Assembly: GCF_041438805.1 (NCBI RefSeq) | Contig: NZ_CP109190.1 | Span: forward strand, 2,976,001-3,040,000 | DNA: 64,000 bases | Source: Streptomyces sp. NBC_01707 | GTDB lineage: Bacteria > Actinomycetota > Actinomycetes > Streptomycetales > Streptomycetaceae | Direction: 5' to 3' | Part shown: positions 16,674 through 24,761 of the stretch, in pieces | Layout of the letters: every line of letters starts with the position of its first letter | How positions within the stretch are numbered: position 1 is the first letter of the stretch | Notes under the pieces: model-generated | The model's database searches: none | What the model was told of the DNA's origin: nothing | What the model saw: only the letters and a program-made list of their open reading frames with translations | Made by a program: the position numbers and the translations under genes

Positions 16674-17504
16674 TCAGCTACTGCCCGCCATCCAGCCGAT
16701 GGCGGCGGAGATCCGCGTGTAGACACCAGGGGCACCCGGGAGCCCGCAGCCGTTCCCCCAGGAGACCAGCCCGACGAGTCGCCCGCGGGCGACCAGCGGG
16801 CCTCCGCTGTCTCCCTGGCATGCGTCGTGCCCACCCAGCGGGTCTCCCGCGCAGAGCATCGCCGAGGCCTGGTACTTCCCCGCCCTGCCCCCCGGGTAGG
16901 CCTGCTCGCACGTGCTGTCCGGAAGGACGTTCACCTGGGCGGAGTGGAGAGACGACGCAAAATCACCGCGCCCTGTCGTGTCCCCCCATCCATAGACCAC
17001 GGCGCCGGCAGCCGGCTCGTACGCCTGGTCGCCGGCCGGGGCCATCGAGATCACGCTCTGCCCGGGAAGCGCGTTGGCCAGGGTGAGCACCGCCAGATCG
17101 CCGACATTGGTCGTGCGGTCGTATCGCGGGTTGATCCATGCATCCTTGACCGCGATCTCATGGCCTCCGGTCCCGTTCAGCTCGTCCCGCCCGGCGATGA
17201 TCCGCAGATCGCTCGCCTTGGTCACATCCGTGCCGAACTCCTCCTGGTTCAGACAGTGCGCGGCGGTCAGGGCCTTCGTCGGAGCCACCATCACGGCGCC
17301 GCAGAACTGGCCCGCGCGGGTACCTCCGAAACGGTCACGGCTGGACAGCGCGACGACCCAGGGACTGTCCTTGACATGAGCGGGCTGCCCACCGATGACA
17401 ATGCTGTCCGCAGCCGCCGGAACCGAGGAGCCGAGCGGTATCACGGCCGCGGCAGCAGTCAGGGCGAGGACCCCGGTCATGGCGCGGGCGACGGTGCGGA
17501 ACAT
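16674..17504 (-). CDS. Secreted trypsin-like serine protease (S1A)
   Basis: This 276-residue secreted protease has a signal peptide of about 32 residues (MFRTVARAMTGVLALTAAAAVI, cleavage likely after PAAA), then a short propeptide-like stretch and the mature start near IVIGGQPAHVKDSPW. The catalytic triad is H83 (TAAHC), D136 (VGDLAVL) and S233 (CQGDSGGP). D227, six residues before the serine, gives trypsin-like Lys/Arg specificity. Paired cysteines fit S1A disulfides. The ATG at 17504 has AGGAG upstream. The gene stands alone between hrdB and the small zinc-ribbon gene, with terminators on both sides. Confidence 0.9.
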   Translation of the reverse strand: MFRTVARAMTGVLALTAAAAVIPLGSSVPAAADSIVIGGQPAHVKDSPWVVALSSRDRFGGTRAGQFCGAVMVAPTKALTAAHCLNQEEFGTDVTKASDLRIIAGRDELNGTGGHEIAVKDAWINPRYDRTTNVGDLAVLTLANALPGQSVISMAPAGDQAYEPAAGAVVYGWGDTTGRGDFASSLHSAQVNVLPDSTCEQAYPGGRAGKYQASAMLCAGDPLGGHDACQGDSGGPLVARGRLVGLVSWGNGCGLPGAPGVYTRISAAIGWMAGSS

Positions 17505-17580
17505 GCGTACTCCTGACTCTGTGATGGATCATGCCCACTCAGAGTCATCCAGGCCGTCGGTGACCGCACCTGCACATAGG

Positions 17581-17616
17581 CCAAGGGCCCGGTTCCCATC
17601 GGAACCGGGCCCTTGG
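17581..17616 (-). terminator. hrdB terminator hairpin
   Basis: Perfect 16-base stem (17581-17596 with 17601-17616) and CATC loop, 18 bases beyond the hrdB stop. It separates hrdB from the protease gene downstream on the same strand. Confidence 0.8.
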
Positions 17617-17634
17617 ACCATGTACTCCTGCGAC

Positions 17635-19185
17635 CTAGTCGAGGTAGTCGCGCAGCACCTGCGAACGCGACGGGTGGCGCAGCTTCGACATGGTCTTCGA
17701 CTCGATCTGGCGGATGCGCTCACGCGTCACGCCGTAGACCTTGCCGATCTCGTCGAGGGTCTTCGGCTGACCATCGGTGAGACCGAAGCGCATCGAGACC
17801 ACGCCGGCTTCACGCTCGGAGAGCGTGTCCAGCACCGAGTGCAGCTGCTCCTGGAGGAGCGTGAAGCTGACCGCGTCGGCCGGAACGACCGCCTCGGAGT
17901 CCTCGATCAGGTCACCGAACTCGCTGTCCCCGTCCTCACCCAGCGGGGTGTGGAGGGAGATCGGCTCACGACCGTACTTCTGGACCTCGATGACCTTCTC
18001 GGGGGTCATGTCGAGTTCCTTGGCCAGCTCCTCCGGGGTGGGCTCGCGGCCCAGGTCCTGGAGCATCTGGCGCTGCACGCGCGCGAGCTTGTTGATGACC
18101 TCGACCATGTGCACCGGGATACGGATGGTACGGGCCTGGTCGGCCATGGCGCGGGTGATCGCCTGACGGATCCACCAGGTGGCATACGTGGAGAACTTGT
18201 AGCCCTTGGTGTAGTCGAACTTCTCGACCGCGCGGATCAGACCGAGGTTGCCCTCCTGGATCAGGTCCAGGAAGAGCATGCCGCGGCCGGTGTAACGCTT
18301 GGCCAGCGAGACCACGAGACGGAGGTTGGCCTCCAGCAGGTGGTTCTTGGCGCGACGGCCGTCCTCGGCGATGATCTCCAGCTCGCGCTTGAGCTTCGGC
18401 GCGAGCTTGTCGGAGTTCGCCAGCTTGTCCTCGGCGAACAGGCCCGCCTCGATGCGCTTGGCGAGCTCGACCTCCTGCTCGGCATTGAGGAGGGGAACCT
18501 TGCCGATCTGCTTCAGGTAGTCCTTGACCGGGTCGGCCGTGGCACCGGCGACGGCGACCTGCTGCGCAGGCGCGTCGTCCTCGTCGTCGTCGGAGAGGAC
18601 GAAGCCCTTGGTCTCGCCCTCGCCCTCCTCTTCGTCGCCCTTGCCTACCTGTACTTCCTCGGTCGCCTCATCGCCGTCGAGCAGCTCGTCGGCGTCCTTC
18701 TTGCCGGACTTCTTCGTTGCTGTCTTCTTGGCCGCCGTCTTCTTCACAGCGGTCTTCTTGGCAGCCGTCTTCTTGGCTGCCACCTTCTTCGCAGGGCTGG
18801 CCGCGGCGGCATCGTCGGCCACCACGTCCACGGTCTCGGCCGACGGGGCGGCGGTGGCCGCGACGGTCCTCGTCACGGTCGTCTTGGCCGCGACAGTCTT
18901 GGTGGCGGTGCGCTTGACCGGGCTCTTCGCTGCGACGCTCTTGCGGGCGCGTTTCGGCGACTCCGCGGCACTGACCATCAGCGTCACACCCTCTTCCTCG
19001 AGGATCTGGTTGAGGCTGCGCAGAACATTCTTCCACTGGGTTGGCGGAATCTGGTCAGCCTCGAAGGCCCGACGCACGTCATCGCCGGCGATCTGCCCAT
19101 CAGCCTTTCCCCGCTCGATGAGCGCCATCACAGACTCTGACTCGGCGATCTCCGGCGGGAGCGTACGGGATGTGCTGGCCGACAC
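17635..19185 (-). CDS. hrdB: Principal RNA polymerase sigma factor HrdB
   Basis: This 516-residue group 1 sigma-70 directs housekeeping transcription. After an N-terminal segment ([23 protein letters not shown]) comes a long Lys/Ala-rich, then acidic, low-complexity region (about residues 75-200, with repeats of AAKKT). Then come region 1.2 ([21 protein letters not shown]), region 2 ([36 protein letters not shown] and [10 protein letters not shown]), region 3 and region 4.2 ([20 protein letters not shown]). I chose the GTG at 19185 because GAGAGG lies 6 bases upstream; the TTG two codons earlier would overlap that site. The neighbour order whiH-hrdB matches S. coelicolor as I recall it. Confidence 0.96.
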   Translation of the reverse strand: MSASTSRTLPPEIAESESVMALIERGKADGQIAGDDVRRAFEADQIPPTQWKNVLRSLNQILEEEGVTLMVSAAESPKRARKSVAAKSPVKRTATKTVAAKTTVTRTVAATAAPSAETVDVVADDAAAASPAKKVAAKKTAAKKTAVKKTAAKKTATKKSGKKDADELLDGDEATEEVQVGKGDEEEGEGETKGFVLSDDDEDDAPAQQVAVAGATADPVKDYLKQIGKVPLLNAEQEVELAKRIEAGLFAEDKLANSDKLAPKLKRELEIIAEDGRRAKNHLLEANLRLVVSLAKRYTGRGMLFLDLIQEGNLGLIRAVEKFDYTKGYKFSTYATWWIRQAITRAMADQARTIRIPVHMVEVINKLARVQRQMLQDLGREPTPEELAKELDMTPEKVIEVQKYGREPISLHTPLGEDGDSEFGDLIEDSEAVVPADAVSFTLLQEQLHSVLDTLSEREAGVVSMRFGLTDGQPKTLDEIGKVYGVTRERIRQIESKTMSKLRHPSRSQVLRDYLD

Positions 19186-19507
19186 GAACAACCTCTCGGA
19201 ACGATGGAAACGGCTTCCGGCCCGGCCCCGGTGAGGGCTGGAACCGACGACCGCCGGGCTGGGAATAAACCGACGGCGCGGGCTTGGCCTCAGAACTGCA
19301 CAGCGCGCCCAATGGCTGCTGTATTCCTTCCGCGGCGGTCACCTCTTAAGTCATCGCACTGTCTCGAGGAGTGTTACGCCCAATCCGCGTGGCCCGAGTC
19401 ACACCTCAATTGCGACGAACATCGCCAGGAAGGACATCTCTCCACAATTGTGCCGCCGGACCGCGAGGGTCCGGCGACACGTGGTCCGTACCCTGGGCGC
19501 GTCGCGC
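19186..19507 (-). promoter_or_regulatory. hrdB upstream region
   Basis: These 322 bases separate whiH from hrdB on the same strand and hold no gene I can support. This should be the hrdB promoter region. In S. coelicolor hrdB has more than one promoter, one of them SigR-dependent (recollection). I saw a GGAAT near 19321-19326 on the minus strand but no GTT at the correct spacing, so I do not assign a SigR site. Confidence 0.5.
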
Positions 19508-20395
19508 TCAGTGCTCGCGCGGCGCCGGTACCACTCGCTCCACCTCCGGGTGGACGACAAGAAGTTGGCGCATGGCCGCCTCGGCACCCGTCGCGTCACC
19601 GGTGGCGAGAGCCTCGACGATCCGGGCATGGTGACCGAGGGACGCCTCGCCGGGACGGTCACAGGCCGTGATCGGACCGCCCGAGACCTGCAGGGCGGCG
19701 GAAACGATGCCGGAGAGGTGTTCAAGCATGCGATTGCCGGCGGCCTGGATGAGCAGTGAGTGGAACTCGGCATCGGCCCGGGAGCAGGTGATCCCGTCAC
19801 CCTGGGCGACAGCGTGCCCCATGATCTCGACCATGTCACCGAGGCGCTGCTGGATGTCCTCGCGACCGTGACCGGCGGCCAGGCGAGCGGCGAGCGGCTC
19901 GATCGTCCATCGGAGCTCACCGAGCTCACGACGCTGGTCGTCGCGCTGCGGACCGAAAGCTCGCCACTCGATGATGTCGGGGTCCAGCAGATTCCAGTCG
20001 CTGACCGGGCGGACCCGGGTACCCACGTTCGGCCGGGCACTGACCAGGCCTTTGGCCTCAAGAACGCGCAGTGACTCGCGCACGACGGTGCGGGAGACCT
20101 CGAAACGCTGGCCGATCTCCTCCGGCACGAGCGGGCGGTCGGCGCCCAGATCACCGGAGACGATCATCTGACCCAGCTGCTGAACGAGTTGGCCGTGGAG
20201 GCCGCGGCCGCGGCTTGCCGAGCCCCGTCGGCCCGCCCGGCCCAGCTCGGCGTCGGCGCCGCCCCAGGAACGAACGGCTGCATGCTCGCCGGCCGGCGCC
20301 TCCGTATAGGGGTAGCGATCGAGATCACCCGAGCCGGCGAGGCCGGAGTCGACGGAGCGGGCGGCGGTCATCATGGTGTGCGCAAGGGTACTCAC
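19508..20395 (-). CDS. whiH: Sporulation transcription factor WhiH (GntR/FadR family)
   Basis: This 295-residue GntR-family regulator of the FadR subgroup has a winged HTH at about residues 80-135 (GRGLHGQLVQQLGQMIVSGDLGADRPLVPEEIGQRFEVSRTVVRESLRVLEAKGLV) and an all-helical FCD effector domain (RADAEFHSLLIQAAGN). It has a Streptomyces-specific N-terminal extension of about 75 residues. Position directly upstream of hrdB and this layout identify it as WhiH, needed for aerial hyphae to septate into spores. I chose the GTG at 20395 because AAAGGA lies just upstream; spacing is short, so the ATG pair at 20371-20376 is an alternative. The upstream region holds a perfect palindrome (20488-20499). 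Confidence 0.85.
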   Translation of the reverse strand: MSTLAHTMMTAARSVDSGLAGSGDLDRYPYTEAPAGEHAAVRSWGGADAELGRAGRRGSASRGRGLHGQLVQQLGQMIVSGDLGADRPLVPEEIGQRFEVSRTVVRESLRVLEAKGLVSARPNVGTRVRPVSDWNLLDPDIIEWRAFGPQRDDQRRELGELRWTIEPLAARLAAGHGREDIQQRLGDMVEIMGHAVAQGDGITCSRADAEFHSLLIQAAGNRMLEHLSGIVSAALQVSGGPITACDRPGEASLGHHARIVEALATGDATGAEAAMRQLLVVHPEVERVVPAPREH

Positions 20396-20487
20396 GCATC
20401 CTTTGTCGGCGCGGCCCAGCCACCCCTTGAGGTCTTTGGTGAAAAGCACACGAAAGGGTGATCAGCGCCAGCCCCCCAATTGACGCC

Positions 20488-20499
20488 TTATGCGCATAA
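20488..20499. promoter_or_regulatory. TTATGCGCATAA palindrome upstream of whiH
   Basis: Perfect 12-base palindrome, unusually AT-rich for this genome, 93 bases upstream of the whiH start and 56 bases after the ABC transporter stop. FadR-type regulators bind such symmetric sites, so autoregulation by WhiH is plausible. Confidence 0.45.
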
Positions 20500-20555
20500 A
20501 ACGGGCACTTCTCACGGATTTTCGCGCCCCTCGGGAGTCCGGCCATGTTTCGCGA

Positions 20556-22334
20556 TCACCAACGAACCCTGCCGCGAAGACTGGTGAACAGATAAGCGCA
20601 GATCAGGACCGAGAGCGACAACGACAGCGCCACCCCCACCGGGTGCACCACCATGCGCACGAGAGCCAACATCCATCGGTCCATCACGTGCGGCCACTGC
20701 ACCCAGGCCAGCTCGCGGAGCCTGGCCGGAAGTCCGAGCATCGAATGTGCGGTCGGCCCCGCGGGCATCTTCTCCATCAGTGGGACGACGAGCACGGGAA
20801 CGGCGAGTACCGCGGAAAGTCCGGCGGACGTCACCCTGAAGATTCCGGCGGCCAGCAGACCGGCCCAGGCGCACCCCACGTTCAGGGCCGCCCAACTCGC
20901 CGCAAGATACGTCGCATTCCGCGGGACACGGATCAAGTCGCCTCCGTGCAAGACATGGAGGGCTTCCTCGGATGCCAGAACGGTCAGCAGCGCGAGCAGC
21001 ACCGCGACGCCCGCCGAGACGAGCAGCTTGGCCAGCAGCAGACCGATGCGGCGGGGAACGGTACCCCGACCCGCCGCGAGCGCGGGGTAGCGGAACTCGT
21101 CACCGAACGAGAGCGCTCCGAGCAGCCCGGCGCCGAACGCGACGGGCGGCAGCGGCAGCATCGACGGCCAGCCGGCGAGCACATCGGGGAGCCGGGCATG
21201 GTCACCGCGGGCGAGCAGGACCGAGATCCCGACCGACACGACCAGAACGGCAACCATGATCACCGCCGTTGTTCTGACGCCGAAGAATCGGCGCAGTTCG
21301 TAGCGCAGCGGTTGGAGCGGCCCCCGGGCCGGACGCCGTCGGACCGGCGGCGGTTCCGACGCGGATGCGGGTGACGCGGGCCCCGGTGCGGCCTCCGGAT
21401 CGGTGGCCGGCGACTCCGGACGAGGTGCGGCACCTGTTCCGGAAGGACCGGTGGTGACCGGGCCGGTGTCACCGATCTCGTCGGCCAGTTGATGCACGGG
21501 TACGCCGTGACGGAATGCCGTGTCGCCGATCTCCGCGCAACTACTGCCGTACACCGCCAGCAGACTGCTCGCTTCGGCGACCACCTCGACGGAGCGCTGC
21601 GCCGCGCGCGCCTCACGGCTGACCACCGTGGCGAGCCGGGCAGCGTGCGGAGTGCGGACGACGACGCGGGGGCGCAGCCGGGTGCGGGAGAAGGCGGCGC
21701 CGCCCTGGTCGGCGACGAGGCGTCCGGAGTCGATCGTGACCACATGGTCGGCCGAACGCGCGGCCTCCTTGGGGTCACGGGTGGTGTACAGAACCGTCCC
21801 TCCCCGGGCCGCATGGGAGCGAAGCAGGCCGTGCAACCAGCTCTTCTCGTGCGGGGAGAGCCCCTCTCCGGGATCGTCGAGGATCAGTGCGTGAGGGTCA
21901 CCGAGCAGCGCCGCAGCGAGGCCGAGCCTGCGGTCCATACCGACCGACATCGAGCCGATGCGCTGGTCACGGAGCGCGGCGAGGCCGACCGTCTCGAGCA
22001 GCTCGTCCGCCCGGGAGGCGGGCACCCCCGCGGCGGCGCAGAGCATACGGAGCTGGCCACGGGCGGTACGAGCGGGATGACCGGGTACGTCCCCGAGGAG
22101 CACTCCCACCTCACGGGCGGGCTGCGGGATGCGGTGCAGCGGTCTGCCACGGAAGTAGGTGATCCCCCGCCCCGACTCGATGTCGAGCATCAGACGAAGG
22201 GCCATGGTCTTGCCGGAGCCGGGGGCACCGAGGAGCGCGGTGACGGCGCCCGGCCCCGCTTCGAAGGTGAGGTCGTCCACGGCGGGCGGACGGCCGCGGT
22301 GGGGAGCGCTGGTGAGTCCGATGGCCTGGAGCAT
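20556..22334 (-). CDS. Fused ABC transporter (ATPase plus permease domain)
   Basis: This 592-residue protein has an N-terminal ABC ATPase (Walker A GAPGSGKT 36-43; degenerate signature MSVGMDRRLGLA; Walker B ALILDDPGEGL) and a linker rich in Pro/Ala/Ser/Glu (about residues 285-345). Its C-terminal membrane domain has about six hydrophobic segments (TTAVIMVAVLVVSVGISVLL, then several to LSLSLSVLICAYLF). The order ATPase-then-membrane in one chain is unlike the usual separate DrrA/DrrB genes. Export of a small molecule or lipid is likely; substrate unknown. ATG at 22334 is preceded by GAGAGAAG. The gene stands upstream of whiH on the same strand, 160 bases away. Confidence 0.8.
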   Translation of the reverse strand: MLQAIGLTSAPHRGRPPAVDDLTFEAGPGAVTALLGAPGSGKTMALRLMLDIESGRGITYFRGRPLHRIPQPAREVGVLLGDVPGHPARTARGQLRMLCAAAGVPASRADELLETVGLAALRDQRIGSMSVGMDRRLGLAAALLGDPHALILDDPGEGLSPHEKSWLHGLLRSHAARGGTVLYTTRDPKEAARSADHVVTIDSGRLVADQGGAAFSRTRLRPRVVVRTPHAARLATVVSREARAAQRSVEVVAEASSLLAVYGSSCAEIGDTAFRHGVPVHQLADEIGDTGPVTTGPSGTGAAPRPESPATDPEAAPGPASPASASEPPPVRRRPARGPLQPLRYELRRFFGVRTTAVIMVAVLVVSVGISVLLARGDHARLPDVLAGWPSMLPLPPVAFGAGLLGALSFGDEFRYPALAAGRGTVPRRIGLLLAKLLVSAGVAVLLALLTVLASEEALHVLHGGDLIRVPRNATYLAASWAALNVGCAWAGLLAAGIFRVTSAGLSAVLAVPVLVVPLMEKMPAGPTAHSMLGLPARLRELAWVQWPHVMDRWMLALVRMVVHPVGVALSLSLSVLICAYLFTSLRGRVRW

Positions 22335-22445
22335 CGCTTCTCTCGCGGAAGGTGAGACCGCTCGGCGGCAGGGTGATTACCGCAGCAACATAACGCGACA
22401 TTTAGGACTTTTCGTGCAGCACCGAACTCGCGGGCGTTCCGCAGG

Positions 22446-23210
22446 TCAGACTTCGGGCCTCAGCATCGGCGGATTGAGCACCGTGGCCGCACCGGCCCGG
22501 AAGAGCTGGGCCGGACGCCCGCCCTGGCGGGTGGTGGTTCCACCGGCGGGGACCAGGAATCCGGGCGTGCCCGTCACCTTGCGGTGGAAGTTCCGCGGAT
22601 CGAGGACCACGCCCCACACGGCCTCGTACACCCGACGGAGCTCGCCGACCGTGAACGCCGGCGGGCAGAAGGCGGTGGCCAACGAGGAGTACTCGATCTT
22701 GGAACGGGCCCGCTCGACACCGTCGGCAAGAATCTGCGCATGGTCGAAGGCCAGCGGGGCCTGCTGCTCGCCTTCGCGACCGTAGCCACCCTCCGGTCCG
22801 AGCAGGTCGTCGACGGGCGCCCACCGCGCGCTGTTCGCATCACCGCCCGCACGGGGGGCGGGCAGGTCGGGTGCCAGTGCGAGGTGGGCGACGCTGACGA
22901 CCCGCATCCGCGGGTCCCGCTTGGGGTCGCCGTAGGTGGCGAGCTGTTCGAGATGGGCACCGTTACCGACTGCCGGGGCTGCCGGGTCGTGGGCGCACAA
23001 CCCGGTTTCCTCCGCCAGCTCGCGTGCCGCGGCGGCCCCGAGGTCCTCATCGGCCTTGACGAAGCCGCCGGGTAGCGCCCACCGGCCCTGGAACGGCGAC
23101 TCGCCACGGCGAACCACCAGCGCACACAACGCATGGCGGCGCACGGTGAGCACAACGAGGTCGACGGTGACAGCGAAGGGCGGAAAGGTCGACGGGTCGT
23201 AGGGCGGCAT
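22446..23210 (-). CDS. Nudix hydrolase-type transcriptional regulator (NrtR-like)
   Basis: This 254-residue protein has an N-terminal Nudix fold with a complete Nudix box (residues 48-71; R63, E64, E67 and E68 present) and a C-terminal winged-HTH region ([30 protein letters not shown]) typical of NrtR-like regulators. Those bind ADP-ribose-related ligands and control NAD or sugar metabolism. The intact Nudix box suggests it may still hydrolyse a nucleotide derivative, whereas some NrtR proteins have lost this. No clear ribosome-binding site precedes the ATG at 23210; a GTG at 23243 is an alternative. An inverted repeat upstream (23224-23238) could be its operator. Confidence 0.82.
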   Translation of the reverse strand: MPPYDPSTFPPFAVTVDLVVLTVRRHALCALVVRRGESPFQGRWALPGGFVKADEDLGAAAARELAEETGLCAHDPAAPAVGNGAHLEQLATYGDPKRDPRMRVVSVAHLALAPDLPAPRAGGDANSARWAPVDDLLGPEGGYGREGEQQAPLAFDHAQILADGVERARSKIEYSSLATAFCPPAFTVGELRRVYEAVWGVVLDPRNFHRKVTGTPGFLVPAGGTTTRQGGRPAQLFRAGAATVLNPPMLRPEV

Positions 23211-23223
23211 GCCGTGATCATAG

Positions 23224-23238
23224 TCGTCTGCCTGACGA
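23224..23238. promoter_or_regulatory. Inverted repeat before the Nudix regulator gene
   Basis: TCGTC-N5-GACGA, 14 bases upstream of the chosen start. Symmetry nearly extends outwards (TAGTCGTC against GACGATAA). This is the likely place for an autoregulatory operator. Confidence 0.4.
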
Positions 23239-23343
23239 TAAACACTCCCTTCGTCACGCTCTTCATTCGTTCCGGACCAAGTGCCCCCGCTGCCCCCTCT
23301 CCACTCGCCTCGCTCCTGACATCCGCCCCCACACCGCGCCCGG

Positions 23344-24651
23344 TCACGGCTGTCGACCGCCCTTGGTCCCGCCCCCGCCATCGCCCCGCGACACCCGGGC
23401 ACGCCGTCGGGCAACCGCCGTTCCGGGACGGGCGGAGCCTGGCTGCGCCCGCTTCCGCCTCATGGCCGGCGGGCGTGCCGCGCGGGGCGCCGCACTCCGC
23501 TCCGAACGATGGCCGGTTCGGCCCGCCCGGTCACCGCGCTCCCCTCGCAGACAACGGCGCAGGGTCTCCGGGTCGAGTCCTTGGTTGCACGCCTGGTGGA
23601 GGAGTTGAGCAAAGGTGTAGTCGGGGTCCGCCTGCAGGGCCAGGCCCAGAGCGACCCGCGCACCCGGTTCGTCGCCGGTGGACCAGGAGACCCAGCCGGT
23701 CAGGGTGAGAGGCGCCGCGGCATGCTCCCCGTAAGGTCCTACGCAGCGACGCGAGAGTGCCCGCCACAACCGCAACGCGGATTCCGCTTCCGACCCCTCC
23801 ATCCATTCGGCGGCCTTGTCCCGGGTCTCCCGGTCCTGCAGGCCGAGGATCACCGCGGCGGCCTCGTCATGGCTGATCAGGGAGTCGTCCTGGACGTCCG
23901 CAGCGGAGGGCGTCGTCGCCGGCGCCGCCCGGAGGCGCTTCATCAGCGCACGGGCGAGCACCAGCGTCTCCCGGGCCACCTCCTTGCGTCCCTCCTCGTC
24001 GAGGATCCTCGGCACCAGTGCCGCGCCCGCCGCGTCCAGAGCCCGTGGCTGATCCGCCACCGACGGGGTCTTCAGAGGCATGAGCCTGGCTTCCATCTCC
24101 CGCAGAGATCCCCGCACTTGAATGCCCGCGTAGGTGGCCGCGGCCGCCATCACGGAGGTGCCTGGAAGGGAAAGCGAGTTTCCCTCAGCAGGACAGCAGC
24201 GCGGGTCGGGGCAGCAGTAGGACCAGTACCGGCCGTCGGAGATGCAGAGCGCCTCGAGTACGGGTACGTCCAGTGCTCCGCAGGCCGTGCGCAGACGTTG
24301 AGCCAGCGGGCGCAGCCGCTCCATCACCTGCCCCGGGGTCTCCCCGTCGGCAGGATCCTGACAGAGAAAAATGACGATCGCATCAGGACGCTCCCCGCGC
24401 CGCTCGCTGCCCTTGACCAGACACTCGGCGAGCTGCTCGGCGGTGGACGGCCATTCTTGCGATGACTGCGGAATTCCGAGCCTGAGCCGCCCGCCGAAGC
24501 GGCCGCGGCCGCCGTGCAGGGCGACCATGACCACGCTGTCGTTCGGATAGAACCCCATGAGATACGGGAGGGCATCGGCGAGTTCGGCGGGCCCGCGCAG
24601 AGTGATCTGCTGTTCGTCGGCCGGCCCGGTGGATTCGTGGTGCTTGTTCAT
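23344..24651 (-). CDS. DUF4192 protein
   Basis: This 435-residue protein matches the actinobacterial DUF4192 family: an N-terminal [21 protein letters not shown] motif, a cysteine-rich stretch CCPDPRCCP near residue 155, and [10 protein letters not shown]. The C-terminal 60 residues are Arg/Gly/Ala-rich and probably disordered. The function of the family is unknown to me. It is divergent from the recQ-like gene, sharing a short promoter region that contains two perfect DnaA boxes. The ATG at 24651 lacks a strong ribosome-binding site. Confidence 0.82.
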   Translation of the reverse strand: MNKHHESTGPADEQQITLRGPAELADALPYLMGFYPNDSVVMVALHGGRGRFGGRLRLGIPQSSQEWPSTAEQLAECLVKGSERRGERPDAIVIFLCQDPADGETPGQVMERLRPLAQRLRTACGALDVPVLEALCISDGRYWSYCCPDPRCCPAEGNSLSLPGTSVMAAAATYAGIQVRGSLREMEARLMPLKTPSVADQPRALDAAGAALVPRILDEEGRKEVARETLVLARALMKRLRAAPATTPSAADVQDDSLISHDEAAAVILGLQDRETRDKAAEWMEGSEAESALRLWRALSRRCVGPYGEHAAAPLTLTGWVSWSTGDEPGARVALGLALQADPDYTFAQLLHQACNQGLDPETLRRCLRGERGDRAGRTGHRSERSAAPRAARPPAMRRKRAQPGSARPGTAVARRRARVSRGDGGGGTKGGRQP

Positions 24652-24689
24652 GGCACGACCGTCCCGCGAGCGGCAGAATTCCGCGACCC

Positions 24690-24712
24690 CCTGTGGATAA
24701 GTTATCCACAGG
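24690..24712. promoter_or_regulatory. Double DnaA-box palindrome
   Basis: A perfect 23-base palindrome with 11-base arms (CCTGTGGATAA) about a central G. It contains TGTGGATAA (24692-24700) and TTATCCACA (24702-24710), that is, two head-to-head copies of the strong E. coli-type DnaA box. It lies in the 110-base gap between the divergent DUF4192 and recQ-like genes. Confidence 0.7.
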
Positions 24713-24761
24713 ACCGCGGGGCCGTTCGCGGTTTGTCACAGCCATCGGGTTGCATGGGGGC

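Noticed and set aside
18721..18796. AAGKKT-like tandem repeat in hrdB as a mobile repeat
   Set aside because: It is a low-complexity Lys/Ala codon run within the normal HrdB N-terminal region, known from this family.
19186..19507. SigR-type promoter (GGGAAT-N18-GTT) for hrdB
   Set aside because: A GGAAT is present on the minus strand, but GTT does not occur at the required spacing.
20396..20555. WhiG-dependent promoter of whiH
   Set aside because: TAAG and GCTGATCA are present, but about 20 bases apart instead of the expected ~15, and both halves are degenerate.
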